64,000 nt of DNA from Kineosporia corallincola (GCF_018499875.1 NZ_JAHBAY010000004.1:62001-126000); one strand, 5' to 3'; positions 1 to 9,684 are shown, counted from the first letter of the stretch. Notes: generated by a model from the sequence alone, not told the origin. Translations and numbers: made by a program.

Positions 1-801
1 GGCCTCGATCACCGACCGGTGACGCGCCCGCCCGTCCTGGTCGGGGAGGACCTCGGCGAGATGACCCGCCACGTCGGGGCGCGGTGAGCGGTACTGGAGA
101 GCCACCGACGCCGCGTCGTCGAGAGCCCGCCGGTTCGCCAGGCCGGTGAGCGGGTCACGGAAGGCGAGCTGTTCGAGGGCCTCGAAATGGATGGCCCGGG
201 ACAGCGCGCCCGCCAGGATCGCGCAGAGCGCCTCGGTGTAGGCGAGGTCGAGCACCGCGAACCGGTCGAGCCGGTAGTCGCGGGTGGCGTAGAACTCGCC
301 CCACAGCTGTCCGTCGACGATCAGCGGGGCCGCGAGGGCCGTGCGTTTGTCGAGGCGGCGCAGCAGGGCCACCTCGTGCGGGTCGCTCAGCGGGTCTTCC
401 ACCTCGGTGACCAGGGTCTGGAGCTCGGACAGCACCTGCCGGGCCTGGGGGTAGTCGTCGAAGTGGTAGGTCTCGTCGGTCGGCCAGCGCACCTCGTCGG
501 GGGCCAGGTCACCGACGTTGATCAGGGTCTGGAGGGTGCTCGTGCCGGGCTGGAGGCGGCTGATCGAGATGCTGCTCGCTCCCAGGGCGTCGAGGGCGGA
601 CTCGGCGGCAAGCTCCAGCATCTGGTCGAGGCGTACGGACAGCCCGAGGGCGCGCGCGACCGCGGCGAGGCTCTGGATCCTCGCGGTCGCCTCGTCTGAC
701 CTGGCGATTGCTTCCTCGGATCGTGATGGCACGGTCGTGTCCGTCGTGATCGGCGGGGTGATTCGCCCCGAGTTCGGCACAGGAGGTGATGATGTCATCA
801 T
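1..801 (-). CDS. GAF-GGDEF signalling protein, 5' part only
   Basis: The gene runs off the left edge of the window, so only about 267 N-terminal residues are visible. Residues 40-215 read as a GAF-like sensor domain (for example LDQMLELAAESALDALGASS and LAAPLIVDGQLWGEFYATRD). They are followed by FRDPLTGLANRRALDDA, the hallmark opening of a GGDEF diguanylate cyclase domain. The catalytic GGDEF signature itself would lie beyond the edge, so whether the enzyme is active cannot be judged. The start is one of two adjacent ATGs at 801 and 798, preceded by a weak AGCAGG ribosome site. The probable role is making or sensing cyclic di-GMP in response to a small ligand or redox cue. Confidence 0.85.
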   Translation of the reverse strand, partial: MMTSSPPVPNSGRITPPITTDTTVPSRSEEAIARSDEATARIQSLAAVARALGLSVRLDQMLELAAESALDALGASSISISRLQPGTSTLQTLINVGDLAPDEVRWPTDETYHFDDYPQARQVLSELQTLVTEVEDPLSDPHEVALLRRLDKRTALAAPLIVDGQLWGEFYATRDYRLDRFAVLDLAYTEALCAILAGALSRAIHFEALEQLAFRDPLTGLANRRALDDAASVALQYRSPRPDVAGHLAEVLPDQDGRARHRSVIEA

Positions 802-1000
802 TCAGTGCCTGCTGACCTTGAGTCGCCGGTCAGTAACTGGTGGATCTTTCGCGTCGGGCGCCCTCCACGGCCGAGCAGGCAATGGAGAGTCGTCCGCGCC
901 GGGCAAAAGGTTGCCCAGCGCGCGCGAGTGGATGCTCTGAGTAGGCGATGCGATGACCCGTGTGGGCGATGGCCGCCCGGGGGTTCGATGGAGGTGGAAC

Positions 1001-1076
1001 TGGTGCGCCCGGCAGGATTTGAACCTGCGACCGACAGATTAGAAGTCTGTTGCTCTATCCGCTGAGCTACGAGCGC
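1001..1076 (-). tRNA. tRNA-Arg (anticodon UCU)
   Basis: The minus strand folds into a complete cloverleaf. The acceptor arms GCGCTCG and CGGGCGC pair over seven positions with G-U allowed. The D arm is GCTC/GAGC, the anticodon stem ACAGA/TCTGT encloses the loop CTTCTAA, and the T arm GCAGG TTCAAAT CCTGC is canonical. Anticodon TCT specifies arginine codons AGA and AGG, which are rare in this GC-rich genome. The terminal CCA is encoded at 1003-1001 after discriminator A. Confidence 0.97.
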
Positions 1077-1080
1077 TCGA

Positions 1081-1565
1081 GGGCTGGCTGGGCAGGACGC
1101 CGTTGCTCTCGACGCCCTGCTGGCTGACCCCCGTCCGCGATGATACCGGCGCGTCGGGTCTGGTGAAGGGAATATGGAATCACTGCATGGATGGGCGCCG
1201 GGAAAAAGGTGCGAACCGTACTTTTGCCTAGTCGCGGCCCTGTGGGAGATTGGCCCGCGCAATAGCGAACTCGTGACCAAGAGTATTTGAATGAATGCAA
1301 AGAGTTTATCTGATGCGCCGAAGTGCCTATTCATGCGGAATCGCCGTGACTCTGGTCTCGCCGGCTCCTGGAGTACGGCCATTCGAACGTTTCGGCGTGG
1401 ATGTGGCGTGTTCCGCCCGGCGAGGCAGTAAACATAGGGGCGGAGACCGGGTCGTTGCGGCTCTTCCTCGCGCAATGAACAATTAGTTATCTTTGATCGA
1501 CGGAACGTATTGCATTCGGTCGTCATGATGGCGGCCTGGCGGACTACAGGGAGGTGGACGGCGCT
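1081..1565. other. Gene-free interval between tRNA-Arg and the first GTPase
   Basis: About 480 bp with visibly lower GC (1150-1530) than the rest of the window. Apart from the tRNA promoter candidate I see no convincing coding potential or RNA structure. It separates divergent units and should contain the promoter for the GTPase gene at 1566. Confidence 0.5.
1140..1167 (-). promoter_or_regulatory. Candidate promoter for tRNA-Arg
   Basis: On the minus strand TTCACC (1167-1162) lies 16 bp before TATCAT (1145-1140), close to the sigma-70 pattern. The predicted transcript would begin roughly 55-60 nt before the mature tRNA 5' end, which is long for a tRNA leader. This is a pattern call only. Confidence 0.4.
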
Positions 1566-4244
1566 GTGAGCCCGGCACGAGATGGCCGCCGTACAGAAGG
1601 CACCGGCGCCGATCGGCCCGCGGGCGCCCCGGCCTGGCCCGAGGCCGGCGGAATCGCCGACGGTTCCCGGTCGGCCGGACCGCCCGCCCAGGTCGTGGAC
1701 ATGGACAGGACCGGGAAGCCGGCCGACACCGGTGGGGTGGTGCGTGCCGGCGCCGGTGCTGTCGCCGCTCGCGCGGGTCAGATCGTGGCCGGGGCGCGGT
1801 CGGTGTTCTCCACCGATCAGACCGAGCCGGTTGTCGGCGAGCCGGTGCCCGGTGAAGATCCGGAAGCCACCGATCAGGCCGGACGGGCCAGGTTCGCCCC
1901 TCCGATCCAGTCCAGCACGCCGACCGGGGGGCCCGCTCGGGCCCGCTTCGCTTCTCCAGCACCTGTCGCCGCGGACGTCGCTCCCGAACCCCGGCCGCGT
2001 GACATGCGGTCGGCGGAGGCCCGGATGGTTGCCGCCGGTGTTCGGGAGAGCGCATCCGTGGCCGTCGGCGTTCCCGTGGAGGAGCCGGCCGTTCCTTCCG
2101 TCACCGGCGCCGAGTCTGAGGAGGTTGCGGCCGGGCCGTGGTTCGCTCCCCGGATCGGCCGGGCGGACAGCGCACCCGCCGGCGCCGGGCAGACTGATGG
2201 CGTGGATCAGGACGAACATGAAGTTCCGGTGCCGACGGTGGGTGCCGGGCCGGCGGCCGAGGCGAGACCTGCCGTCGGCGCGTCCGCCGGGGCCGTTCGT
2301 GCCGGAGCGGGCCGTCCCGCTGTGAGGACGGGAACCGGTGCCAGGAGCGGGGTCTCCGCCGGTGCGTCCGCCGCGACGGGGCCCGGCCGGGCCGCTTCGG
2401 CCGCCGGCCGCGGGGCAGGTGGCGACGCCGGAACCCCCGGCGCCGTGGGCAGCGCCCCGCTGCCCGAGCGGCTCGCCGCGGTCGCCCGTTTGCGCACCCA
2501 GGTGGCCACGCTTCCACTGACGCTGGACGTGGAGGGCATCGCCGACGTCCGGCGCGAGCGTGAGGACCTGCTCAGTCAGCTCGACGACTACATCCTGCCC
2601 CGGCTGCACCGCCCCGACGCTCCCGCGCTCGCGGTCATCGGTGGTTCCACCGGTGCGGGCAAGTCCACCCTGACCAACTCCATCGTCGGCCGCGAGGTGA
2701 GCCGGTCCGGCGTGCTGCGTCCGACCACCCGGTCGCCTGTTCTGGTCCATCATCCGCACGACTCGGGTGCTTTCCTCTCGCAGCGCATCCTCCCGCGCCT
2801 GACCCGGGTGACCTCCGAGGCCCCGGAGCCGGTGCAGCCGATCGACCCGAACGCCCCGCGGATCACCGGCCTGCGGCTGGTGCCGTACGACGGTCTGGCG
2901 CCCGGCCTGGCGATCATCGACGCCCCCGACATCGACAGCCTGGTCGAGACCAACCGTGACCTGGCGGTGCAGCTGCTCCAGGCGGCGGACCTGTGGATCT
3001 TCGTCACCACGGCAGCCCGGTACGCCGATGCGACGCCGTGGAAGATGCTGAAGCAGGCCGCGGATCGCGGTGCGGCCATCGCCGTGGTGCTGGACCGGGT
3101 GCCGCCGGAGGCACTTCAGGAACTGCGCATCCATCTGGCCACGAAGCTTCGCGACCAGGGCCTGGGTGGCGCGGCGCTGTTCACCGTGCCGGAGAGCCCG
3201 CTCGAGGACGGCTATCTGCCGGTGCAGGCGGTGCGGCCGCTGCGCGACTGGTTGCGCCGGATCGCCGGGGACGAGCGTTCCCGGTCGGTCGTGGTGGAGC
3301 GCACCCTGGCCGGAGCGATGCGCAGTCTTCCCTCTCGTGCCCGGATCCTCGCGAAAGCCGCTGCGGCACAAGCCGATGGCTGGTCGCAGCTGTACGAGGA
3401 CACCGACGCCGTGATGATCCCGGCCCGGGTGACCCTGCTTGATGGGCTCGCCGACGGCTCGCTGGTGAGCGGGCAGGTGCTGTCGCACTGGCAGGAGTTC
3501 ATCGCCCGCGGTGACCTGGCGGCGCGACTGGGTGGGACGTCGTCGGGCCGAGCCCAGCGGATCGGTGCTGCCATCACCCAGCAGGAGACGACCGAGCAGT
3601 CGCTCACCACCACCATCTGCGAGGCGGTCTCCGCGACGGTGCACCAGGCCGCGCGGTCCGGCCTGGAACAGGTGGTCAGCACCTGGCGTGGACACGTCTA
3701 CGGCGCGGCCCTGCTGACGGCGCGCGGCCATCAGGTGGCGCCCCTGGAGCAGGACAAGCTGCTGGCCAAGCCGGTCGGCGAGTGGCGTGAACAGGTGGCC
3801 GGGCAGGTGAAGCAGGCGCTGGCGAAGGCGGTCGAGGCCGCCCCCGACGGCCTGACCGTGGACGAGCAGACCCTCGTGGACGTGGTGTTCATGCTGACGG
3901 TGTCCGAGGACTCCAGCCTTGAGGACCCCGATCACAGCGGAAGTCGGCTCGGCGAGGCGTTCTTCGCGCCGGACAGTCACACGGGCGGCAAGGCCGCCGA
4001 CGGTGCGGAGCCGGTCGCTTCGGGCTCGACGCTGGGCGCTCATCTCGCGGTGGTGGAGTTGCTAGGAGAGGAGACCGTGCGGTCCATCATCGAGGAGGCC
4101 CGCACCGACCTGGCGAACCGGGCCGGAGCCGTGATCGACGACGAGCGCCGTCGGCTGGAGCGGATGCTGGAGAACCCCGAAGACCTCGGCCTGCGGGTGG
4201 GCGCCCTGCTGGACGCCGCCTCCGCGGTGAACATCGCCGAGTGA
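1566..4244 (+). CDS. Dynamin-like GTPase, large (DynA-type)
   Basis: An approximately 892-residue protein. The first ~290 residues are Ala/Gly/Pro/Arg-rich and look disordered. A GTPase domain follows: P-loop GGSTGAGKST near residues 359-368, then a switch-like IIDAPDID near 450 and a degenerate G4 region VVLDRVP in place of NKxD. The remainder is helical and Ala/Glu-rich with no obvious transmembrane helix. The nearest families are bacterial dynamin-like proteins, such as the Streptomyces DynA/DynB pair that acts at sporulation septa. GTG at 1566 was preferred because AGGGAGG (1548-1554) then sits about 11 nt upstream, whereas the earlier in-frame GTG at 1554 overlaps that site. A second GTPase gene follows 119 bp downstream. 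Confidence 0.8.
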   Translation: MSPARDGRRTEGTGADRPAGAPAWPEAGGIADGSRSAGPPAQVVDMDRTGKPADTGGVVRAGAGAVAARAGQIVAGARSVFSTDQTEPVVGEPVPGEDPEATDQAGRARFAPPIQSSTPTGGPARARFASPAPVAADVAPEPRPRDMRSAEARMVAAGVRESASVAVGVPVEEPAVPSVTGAESEEVAAGPWFAPRIGRADSAPAGAGQTDGVDQDEHEVPVPTVGAGPAAEARPAVGASAGAVRAGAGRPAVRTGTGARSGVSAGASAATGPGRAASAAGRGAGGDAGTPGAVGSAPLPERLAAVARLRTQVATLPLTLDVEGIADVRREREDLLSQLDDYILPRLHRPDAPALAVIGGSTGAGKSTLTNSIVGREVSRSGVLRPTTRSPVLVHHPHDSGAFLSQRILPRLTRVTSEAPEPVQPIDPNAPRITGLRLVPYDGLAPGLAIIDAPDIDSLVETNRDLAVQLLQAADLWIFVTTAARYADATPWKMLKQAADRGAAIAVVLDRVPPEALQELRIHLATKLRDQGLGGAALFTVPESPLEDGYLPVQAVRPLRDWLRRIAGDERSRSVVVERTLAGAMRSLPSRARILAKAAAAQADGWSQLYEDTDAVMIPARVTLLDGLADGSLVSGQVLSHWQEFIARGDLAARLGGTSSGRAQRIGAAITQQETTEQSLTTTICEAVSATVHQAARSGLEQVVSTWRGHVYGAALLTARGHQVAPLEQDKLLAKPVGEWREQVAGQVKQALAKAVEAAPDGLTVDEQTLVDVVFMLTVSEDSSLEDPDHSGSRLGEAFFAPDSHTGGKAADGAEPVASGSTLGAHLAVVELLGEETVRSIIEEARTDLANRAGAVIDDERRRLERMLENPEDLGLRVGALLDAASAVNIAE

Positions 4245-4262
4245 GCCCTACTCTGGGAAGAC

Positions 4263-4367
4263 GTGAGCACTGACGCGCCGGGAACCACCCGGACGGCGCG
4301 AAACCCCCTTGCTACAGCGACAGGATCGGCAGGAGCGATGACCCGAAGGAACGGCGAGGCCAGGTGA
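4263..4367 (+). CDS. Possible 34-codon leader ORF between the GTPases
   Basis: A GTG at 4263, or an internal ATG at 4338 with AGGAG seven nucleotides before it, opens a frame that ends at TGA 4365-4367. That stop overlaps the GTG start (4364) of the next GTPase in a different frame. The arrangement would allow translational coupling, but the peptide (ending MTRRNGEAR) resembles nothing I know. It could be chance in GC-rich sequence. Confidence 0.2.
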   Translation: MSTDAPGTTRTARNPLATATGSAGAMTRRNGEAR

Positions 4368-6190
4368 CCGACGTGATGGGGCGGGTTGCCGCACTGTCCG
4401 CGGCCCTCGACTGCGGAGCGCCCTGGCTGCCGCCGGAAGCCGTTCAGAAGACGCGGGACCGGATGGAGCACGTGGGCCACCGGCTCGACCTCGGCACCGA
4501 CCGCACCGTGGTGGCCCTCGTCGGGGCGACCGGAGGCGGGAAGTCCAGCCTGTTCAACGCGATTGCGCGGATGGACATCGCCGCGGTCGGTGCCCGCCGT
4601 CCGTTCACCACCTCCCCGATGGCGTGCGTGTGGGGCGAGCTCGGCTCGGAGAAACTCCTCGACTGGCTCCAGGTCCCGGCCGACCGCCGGATGACCAGGG
4701 AGTCCGTGCTCGACGCCGACGACCAGGCCGTTCTGCACGGTCTGGTGCTGCTCGACCTGCCGGACCACGACTCGACCGAAGCCGTTCACCGGGTCGAGGT
4801 GGATCGGCTGGTGCGCATGGTCGACCTGATGATCTGGGTGGTCGACCCGCAGAAGTACGCGGACAACGTGCTGCACGCCGGCTATCTCCAGAAGCTCACC
4901 AGCCATGACGGCGTGATGCTCGTGGTGCTGAACCAGGTGGACAAGCTCAGTCCTGAAGAGACCGAGACCTGCGTGACCGACCTGCGGCGTCTGCTCGACG
5001 GGGACGGGCTGGCCCGGGTCGGCATCGTGCCGGTCTCCGCCACCCGTGGTGACGGCGTGGACGAGCTGCGTGCGCTGCTGGCCGACGTGGTGCAGGACCG
5101 GTTCGCCGTGATCGAGCGGATCGAGAGCGACCTGGACATCGCCGCCGAGGAGATCGCCGCCGGACTCGCTGCCTCGGAACCCGGTGCCGGACAGCCGGTT
5201 TCGCAGGACAAGTTGGTCAACGACCTGGCCGCGGCCTCGGGTACCTCGGCCCTGCTGGACGCGCTCGCCGCCGAGTACCGTCGGCGGGGCAGGCAGAAGC
5301 TCGCCTGGGCACCGGCTGCCTGGGTGGCCCGGATCGCGGCCCGGCGCAAGAGTACCGGGCCCGCCGAGGCCCGGTTGCAGGCCGAGACGGCCTCGCTGAA
5401 GGCACTCGCGTCGCCCTCGCAACGCCCGGCCGTCCGGCTCGCGGTCGAGGCGATGCTCGCGGACAACGCCGGCCCGCTGCCCGAGCGCTGGGCCAAGGAG
5501 GCCCGGACGCTGGTGGCCCGGGCCGGGGACCCGGCCGTCTCGCCGGAAGACGTTCTGCTGCCGTCCGGTGTCCAGGGTTCGTCGGGCGGTGCGGCCGGAG
5601 CGGCGTTGGCGGGGCGTGGCCGGCACACTCCCGCTTACGGCCTGCCGAAGATCACTCCCACCACCGGGGTTCCCTCCGACCCGGACGGACTCGCCCGGGT
5701 GCTCGACAGCCGGCTCGCGGCAGTCGATCTCCGGTTCTCGACGCCGCTGTGGTGGCACCTGACACAGTTCGTCCAGCAACTTCTCGCGCTGGGCTCGGTG
5801 ATCGGGGTGCTCTGGCTCGCGGTGCTGGTGCTGGGGCGGCTGGCCGGCCAGGAGCCGTCGGGCGCTCTCGGGTCGTTGCCCCTGGCTGTCTCTCTCGTCG
5901 TCGGCGGCCTGGTCGCCGGGCTGTTGCTGCGGTTGCTCTCCCGCTGGTGGCTGACGGCGGGTGCGCGGAACCGCCGGGCCGAGCTCGACGGACGGCTGCG
6001 CGAGGCCGTCGCCGAGGTGGCTGCCGAGCGCGTGGTGGCGCCCATCCGCTCGGTACTGGCGCGGCACCGGGAAACCCGGCAGGTGCTGCTGGGCGAGCGG
6101 TCCCCGACGTCGGGGGCGGCCGAGCCGACTCCAGGGGCGGACGAGACGGAGCAGAGCGACCCGGAACCGGTGGCGGCTCTTTCCCGCTGA
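4364..6190 (+). CDS. Dynamin-like membrane GTPase (DynB-type)
   Basis: A 608-residue GTPase with a well-formed nucleotide site: P-loop GATGGGKSS around residues 53-61, LLDLPDHDS (G3) around 130 and LNQVDKL (G4) around 189. Two strong membrane segments lie near residues 465-490 and 500-525, followed by a short basic and then acidic cytoplasmic tail. This is the YfjP/dynamin-like architecture, with a soluble GTPase head anchored by a C-terminal hairpin. Pairing with the larger GTPase just upstream suggests a hetero-oligomer that remodels or stabilises membrane, perhaps at division septa. GTG 4364 overlaps the stop of a small upstream frame; ATG 4376 is an alternative start. Confidence 0.85.
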   Translation: MTDVMGRVAALSAALDCGAPWLPPEAVQKTRDRMEHVGHRLDLGTDRTVVALVGATGGGKSSLFNAIARMDIAAVGARRPFTTSPMACVWGELGSEKLLDWLQVPADRRMTRESVLDADDQAVLHGLVLLDLPDHDSTEAVHRVEVDRLVRMVDLMIWVVDPQKYADNVLHAGYLQKLTSHDGVMLVVLNQVDKLSPEETETCVTDLRRLLDGDGLARVGIVPVSATRGDGVDELRALLADVVQDRFAVIERIESDLDIAAEEIAAGLAASEPGAGQPVSQDKLVNDLAAASGTSALLDALAAEYRRRGRQKLAWAPAAWVARIAARRKSTGPAEARLQAETASLKALASPSQRPAVRLAVEAMLADNAGPLPERWAKEARTLVARAGDPAVSPEDVLLPSGVQGSSGGAAGAALAGRGRHTPAYGLPKITPTTGVPSDPDGLARVLDSRLAAVDLRFSTPLWWHLTQFVQQLLALGSVIGVLWLAVLVLGRLAGQEPSGALGSLPLAVSLVVGGLVAGLLLRLLSRWWLTAGARNRRAELDGRLREAVAEVAAERVVAPIRSVLARHRETRQVLLGERSPTSGAAEPTPGADETEQSDPEPVAALSR

Positions 6191-6269
6191 GAACGTCGGC
6201 GCGGTAGATGTGTTCATGACGGCGATGGTGAATCGGCCTCATCCGGCGGATCCACCGTCGCCGTCAGTC

Positions 6270-6327
6270 TGTGGACAACTCTCCCGTCGTACCTGACGCG
6301 GCAGGCATGAACCGCAGGTTGTCCACA
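6270..6327. promoter_or_regulatory. Inverted pair of perfect DnaA-box sequences
   Basis: TGTGGACAAC (6270-6279) and GTTGTCCACA (6318-6327) form a perfect 10-bp inverted repeat. Each contains TTGTCCACA, which is the preferred DnaA box of high-GC actinobacteria. A weaker relative, TTGTCCGTC, follows at 6352-6360. They lie 110-170 bp before the SSB gene and could tie its expression to replication initiation. A simple hairpin with a 38-nt loop is the alternative. Confidence 0.6.
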
Positions 6328-6439
6328 GACCACCCGTTGTCGCTTCTGTCGTTGTCCGTCGCGGCGGAACCTGGATCCCTGCCCGGGCATTCGGCCCGGC
6401 GGTCCCCGGCATCCGGCCGGCGAGCGAAAGGGGTCTTCC

Positions 6440-6991
6440 ATGAACGACATCCAGGTGGTCCTGCGCGGGAACATCGCCAGTGACCCGCGGTTCGTCCGGT
6501 TCGATGACGGCAACTGCGTGACCAGCTTCCGTCTGGCCTCCACGTCCTCGTGGTTCGACCGGGAGCACAACACCTGGGTCGACCGGCGCACCACCTTCGT
6601 CAGCGTGAACTGCCGCAGGGCCCTGGCCACCAGCGCGCTCCAGAGCCTGCACAAGGGACACCCGGTGGTGATCACCGGCAGGTTGTGGGAACGGTCGTGG
6701 GCCAAGGAGGAACGATCCGGCCGCACCCTCGAGGTGGAGGCCGAGACGGTCGGCCACGATCTGACCTTCGGGGTCTCCGCGTTCACCCGGTTCACCCGCC
6801 GGCACGCCGGTCAGGAGACCGTGATCCGGGACGGGCAGCCGATCGAGCCCTCCGACGCGAACGCGGCGGCGGTGTACGAGGCGGTGCGGGAGATCGAGGC
6901 GCCGGTCGCCGACGTGTCCGGGTTCCATGTGCTCGAGGACGACCCGGAGGACGCCGTCGGGGGCGGGATCTCCGTGTCACGGGCCCGCTGA
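6440..6991 (+). CDS. ssb: Single-stranded DNA-binding protein paralogue
   Basis: A 183-residue protein whose first ~115 residues are a typical SSB OB-fold (MNDIQVVLRGNIASDPRFVR, then FVSVNCRRALATSALQSLHK and PVVITGRLWERSW). The C-terminus ends GGGISVSRAR and lacks the acidic DDDIPF-type tail by which the main cellular SSB recruits partner proteins, so this is probably a specialised SsbB-like paralogue. ATG 6440 is preceded by AAAGGGG at good distance. The gene follows a dynamin-like pair. As I recall, a similar neighbourhood exists in Streptomyces, where SsbB acts in chromosome segregation during sporulation; that is family knowledge rather than anything shown here. Confidence 0.88.
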   Translation: MNDIQVVLRGNIASDPRFVRFDDGNCVTSFRLASTSSWFDREHNTWVDRRTTFVSVNCRRALATSALQSLHKGHPVVITGRLWERSWAKEERSGRTLEVEAETVGHDLTFGVSAFTRFTRRHAGQETVIRDGQPIEPSDANAAAVYEAVREIEAPVADVSGFHVLEDDPEDAVGGGISVSRAR

Positions 6992-7078
6992 GCGTGGTCG
7001 CGAGACAGGTCCAGGTATCAGGCCCGGTGGTGGGTCCGGGCGAGGGGAGGGTAGGAGCGGTGCGGCAGGATTCCTGTC

Positions 7079-8080
7079 ATGAGCTCCCCACAGACCACGG
7101 CCCGGGCCGTGGGCATCGCACTCGGCGTGCTCGCCGACGCCGCGTTCGGCGATCCCCGGAGAGGCCACCCGGTCGCGGTGTTCGGGTCCTGGGCCGGGCG
7201 GCTGGAGCAGCGGATCTACCGGCCGACCCGGCAGCGCGGGGTGCTTTACACCGTGGTCGCGGCCGGAGTGCCCGTGGTGGTGACGGCCGGGCTGGACCGC
7301 CTGGTCAGGCGACGGCCTGTGCTGAGCGCGGGGCTGACAGCCCTGGCCACCTGGACCGCACTGGGGGGCACCAGCCTGGCCAGGGAGGGGGCCATGATGG
7401 CCGTCGCGCTGGAGTCGGGACAGCTGCCGCGGGCCCGTGAGCTGCTGACCCACCTGTGCGCTCGCGACCCGTCCCGGCTGGAACCGCCCGAGCTGGCGCG
7501 GGCCACCGTGGAGTCGCTGGCCGAGAACGCATCGGACGCCGTCGTCGCGCCGTTGTTCTGGGCCGCGGTCGCTGGGCCGGCCGGGGTGATCGGGTACCGG
7601 GCCATCAACACGCTGGACGCGATGGTGGGGTACCGCTCCGAGCGCTACGAACGGTTCGGGTGGGCGGCGGCGCGGGCGGACGACGTGGTGAATCTCCTGC
7701 CGTCCCGGCTGACCGCCCTGCTGACGATGGCGTCGGCCCCGATGGTGCACGGTTCGGTCGGGCAGGCCTGGAAGGTGTGGCGGCGCGACCGGAATCGGCA
7801 TCCGAGCCCGAACGCGGGGCAGTGCGAGGCATCGGCGGCAGGTGCCCTGGGGGTGCGGCTCGGTGGGACGAATGTGTACCAGGGACAGGTGGATTCGCGA
7901 CCGGTCATGGGGGAGGGGAATCGGCTGCCGGAGGTCTCGGACGTACGCCGGGCGGTGACGCTCGGGCGGTGCGTCGGGCTGTTGTCGGCCGGGGTATCGG
8001 TGGTTGCGGTCCTGGGGTTTGCCTGGTTCGCCCCGGGCAGGCGTGGGTGGTCGGGTCGAGCGAGTGGGAGGACGACGTGA
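7079..8080 (+). CDS. cbiB: Adenosylcobinamide-phosphate synthase CbiB/CobD
   Basis: A 333-residue integral membrane protein that attaches aminopropanol (or its phosphate) to adenosylcobyric acid. It opens with [20 protein letters not shown], the conserved N-terminal signature of CbiB. It also contains [20 protein letters not shown] and [13 protein letters not shown], which are family-diagnostic. Several hydrophobic helices are present, including one at the extreme C-terminus. ATG 7079 follows GGCAGGA. The TGA overlaps the ATG of cobQ, indicating co-translation. It is the first gene of the cobalamin block, before the riboswitch, so it is likely expressed separately from the chelatase operon. 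Confidence 0.94.
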   Translation: MSSPQTTARAVGIALGVLADAAFGDPRRGHPVAVFGSWAGRLEQRIYRPTRQRGVLYTVVAAGVPVVVTAGLDRLVRRRPVLSAGLTALATWTALGGTSLAREGAMMAVALESGQLPRARELLTHLCARDPSRLEPPELARATVESLAENASDAVVAPLFWAAVAGPAGVIGYRAINTLDAMVGYRSERYERFGWAAARADDVVNLLPSRLTALLTMASAPMVHGSVGQAWKVWRRDRNRHPSPNAGQCEASAAGALGVRLGGTNVYQGQVDSRPVMGEGNRLPEVSDVRRAVTLGRCVGLLSAGVSVVAVLGFAWFAPGRRGWSGRASGRTT

Positions 8081-9630
8081 TGGGTGAGCCGGAGACGGCA
8101 GCCAGTTCGCTGCGTGGCGCCCTGATGGTGGCCGGCACCACCTCGGACGCGGGTAAGAGCGTGCTGGTGGCCGGGCTCTGCCGGTGGCTGGCGCGGCAGG
8201 GGGTGCGGGTGGCGCCGTTCAAGGCGCAGAACATGTCGCTGAACTCGTTCGTCACCCGTGACGGTGCGGAGATCGGGCGGGCCCAGGCCATGCAGGCCCG
8301 GGCAGCCGGGATCGAGCCGGAGGCGGCGATGAACCCGGTGCTGCTGAAACCGGGCAGCGACCGGACGTCCCAGGTCGTGGTGATGGGTAAGCCTTTCGCC
8401 GAGGCCGGGGCGATGGACTACGGGGATCTCACACCGAAGCTGCTGCCGGTGGTCCTCGACGCACTGGCCGGTCTGCGGTCCCGGTTCGACGTGGTGATCT
8501 GCGAAGGGGCGGGAAGCCCGGCCGAGATCAACCTGCGGCACCGGGACATCACCAATCTCGGCCTGGCCCGGCCCGCGGGGCTGCCCGTGCTGGTGGTCGG
8601 TGACATCGACCGCGGTGGGGTGTTCGCCGCGTTGCACGGCACGCTGGCCCTGCTCGACGCCGAGGACCAGCGGCACATCAGCGGTTTCGTCATCAACAAG
8701 TTCCGGGGTGACCCGGCGCTGCTGGACTCCGGGCTGAGCATGATCCACCAGATCACCGGGCGCCCGGTCCTCGGGGTGCTGCCCTACCTGACCGGTCTGT
8801 GGCTCGACGTCGAGGACTCGCTCGACCTGGAGAAGGACCGTGGGCCGATGCGAGCGCCGCTGGGCGGCGACGTGCTCCGGGTGGCCGTGCCGCGACTGCC
8901 GCGCCTGTCCAACGTCACGGACATCGACGCCCTCGCCGCCGAACCCGGCGTGGCCGTGAGGCTGGTGCACCACGGCGCCGAGATCGCCGGTTCCGACCTG
9001 GTGGTGCTGCCCGGAACCCGGGCCACCGTGAATGACCTGGCCTGGTTGCGCTCGACCGGGCTGGCCGACGCGATCGTCGCGCACGCCGCGGCGGGCCGGC
9101 CTGTGCTCGGCATCTGCGGCGGTCACCAGATGCTCGGCCGGCTGGTCAGCGACGAGGTCGAGTCGCGGCAAGGGAGTGTGCCGGGCCTCGGGCTCCTGCC
9201 CACCCGCACCGACTTCGGCGCCGCCAAGGTGCTGGCCCGGCCCCGGGGAACGGCGCTCGGGTCGCCGGTCGAGGGGTATGAGATCCACCACGGAGTCGTC
9301 ACCCTCGATCCCGAGGCGCCGGCTGCCGACCGGCAGGGGGTGGAGGTGTTCCTGGACGGCTGGCGCTGCGGCCCGGTCTGGGGCACCACCTGGCACGGGG
9401 CGCTGGAGAACGACGACTTCCGCCGGGCGTTCCTCACCGAGATCGCCGGGCTGGCCGGACGACACGGGTTCGTGGTCGCACCGGACACCTCGTTCTCGGC
9501 ACTGAGGGAGACCCGTCTCGACTCGCTCGCCGACATGGTGGCCGACCACCTCGACGTCGCCGCGGTGCGCGGGCTGATCGCGGGTGGCCCGCCTGCCGGG
9601 CTCCCGTTCGTCCCGCCGGGGCGTCCATGA
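8080..9630 (+). CDS. cobQ: Cobyric acid synthase CobQ
   Basis: A protein of about 516 residues that amidates the b, d, e and g side chains of adenosylcobyrinic acid a,c-diamide using glutamine and ATP. The N-terminal dethiobiotin-synthetase-like ATPase is clear ([18 protein letters not shown], then [13 protein letters not shown]). The C-terminal class I glutamine amidotransferase has [11 protein letters not shown] with catalytic Cys near residue 346 and a YEIHHGVV histidine motif. The start at ATG 8080 (or GTG 8077) overlaps the cbiB stop, with GGGAGG about 8 nt upstream. Length matches the family. Confidence 0.96.
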   Translation: MGEPETAASSLRGALMVAGTTSDAGKSVLVAGLCRWLARQGVRVAPFKAQNMSLNSFVTRDGAEIGRAQAMQARAAGIEPEAAMNPVLLKPGSDRTSQVVVMGKPFAEAGAMDYGDLTPKLLPVVLDALAGLRSRFDVVICEGAGSPAEINLRHRDITNLGLARPAGLPVLVVGDIDRGGVFAALHGTLALLDAEDQRHISGFVINKFRGDPALLDSGLSMIHQITGRPVLGVLPYLTGLWLDVEDSLDLEKDRGPMRAPLGGDVLRVAVPRLPRLSNVTDIDALAAEPGVAVRLVHHGAEIAGSDLVVLPGTRATVNDLAWLRSTGLADAIVAHAAAGRPVLGICGGHQMLGRLVSDEVESRQGSVPGLGLLPTRTDFGAAKVLARPRGTALGSPVEGYEIHHGVVTLDPEAPAADRQGVEVFLDGWRCGPVWGTTWHGALENDDFRRAFLTEIAGLAGRHGFVVAPDTSFSALRETRLDSLADMVADHLDVAAVRGLIAGGPPAGLPFVPPGRP

Positions 9631-9684
9631 TCACGGCCGGGGTGGGAGTGGTCACTCCGTGTGGAGGAGGGCCCGCTCACCCGA

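Noticed and set aside
798-6217. Very long open frames on the minus strand opposite the two GTPase genes
   Set aside because: They mirror real plus-strand genes, have Arg/Gly/Pro/His-rich translations without domains, and one runs through the tRNA. GC-rich codon bias opens these frames.
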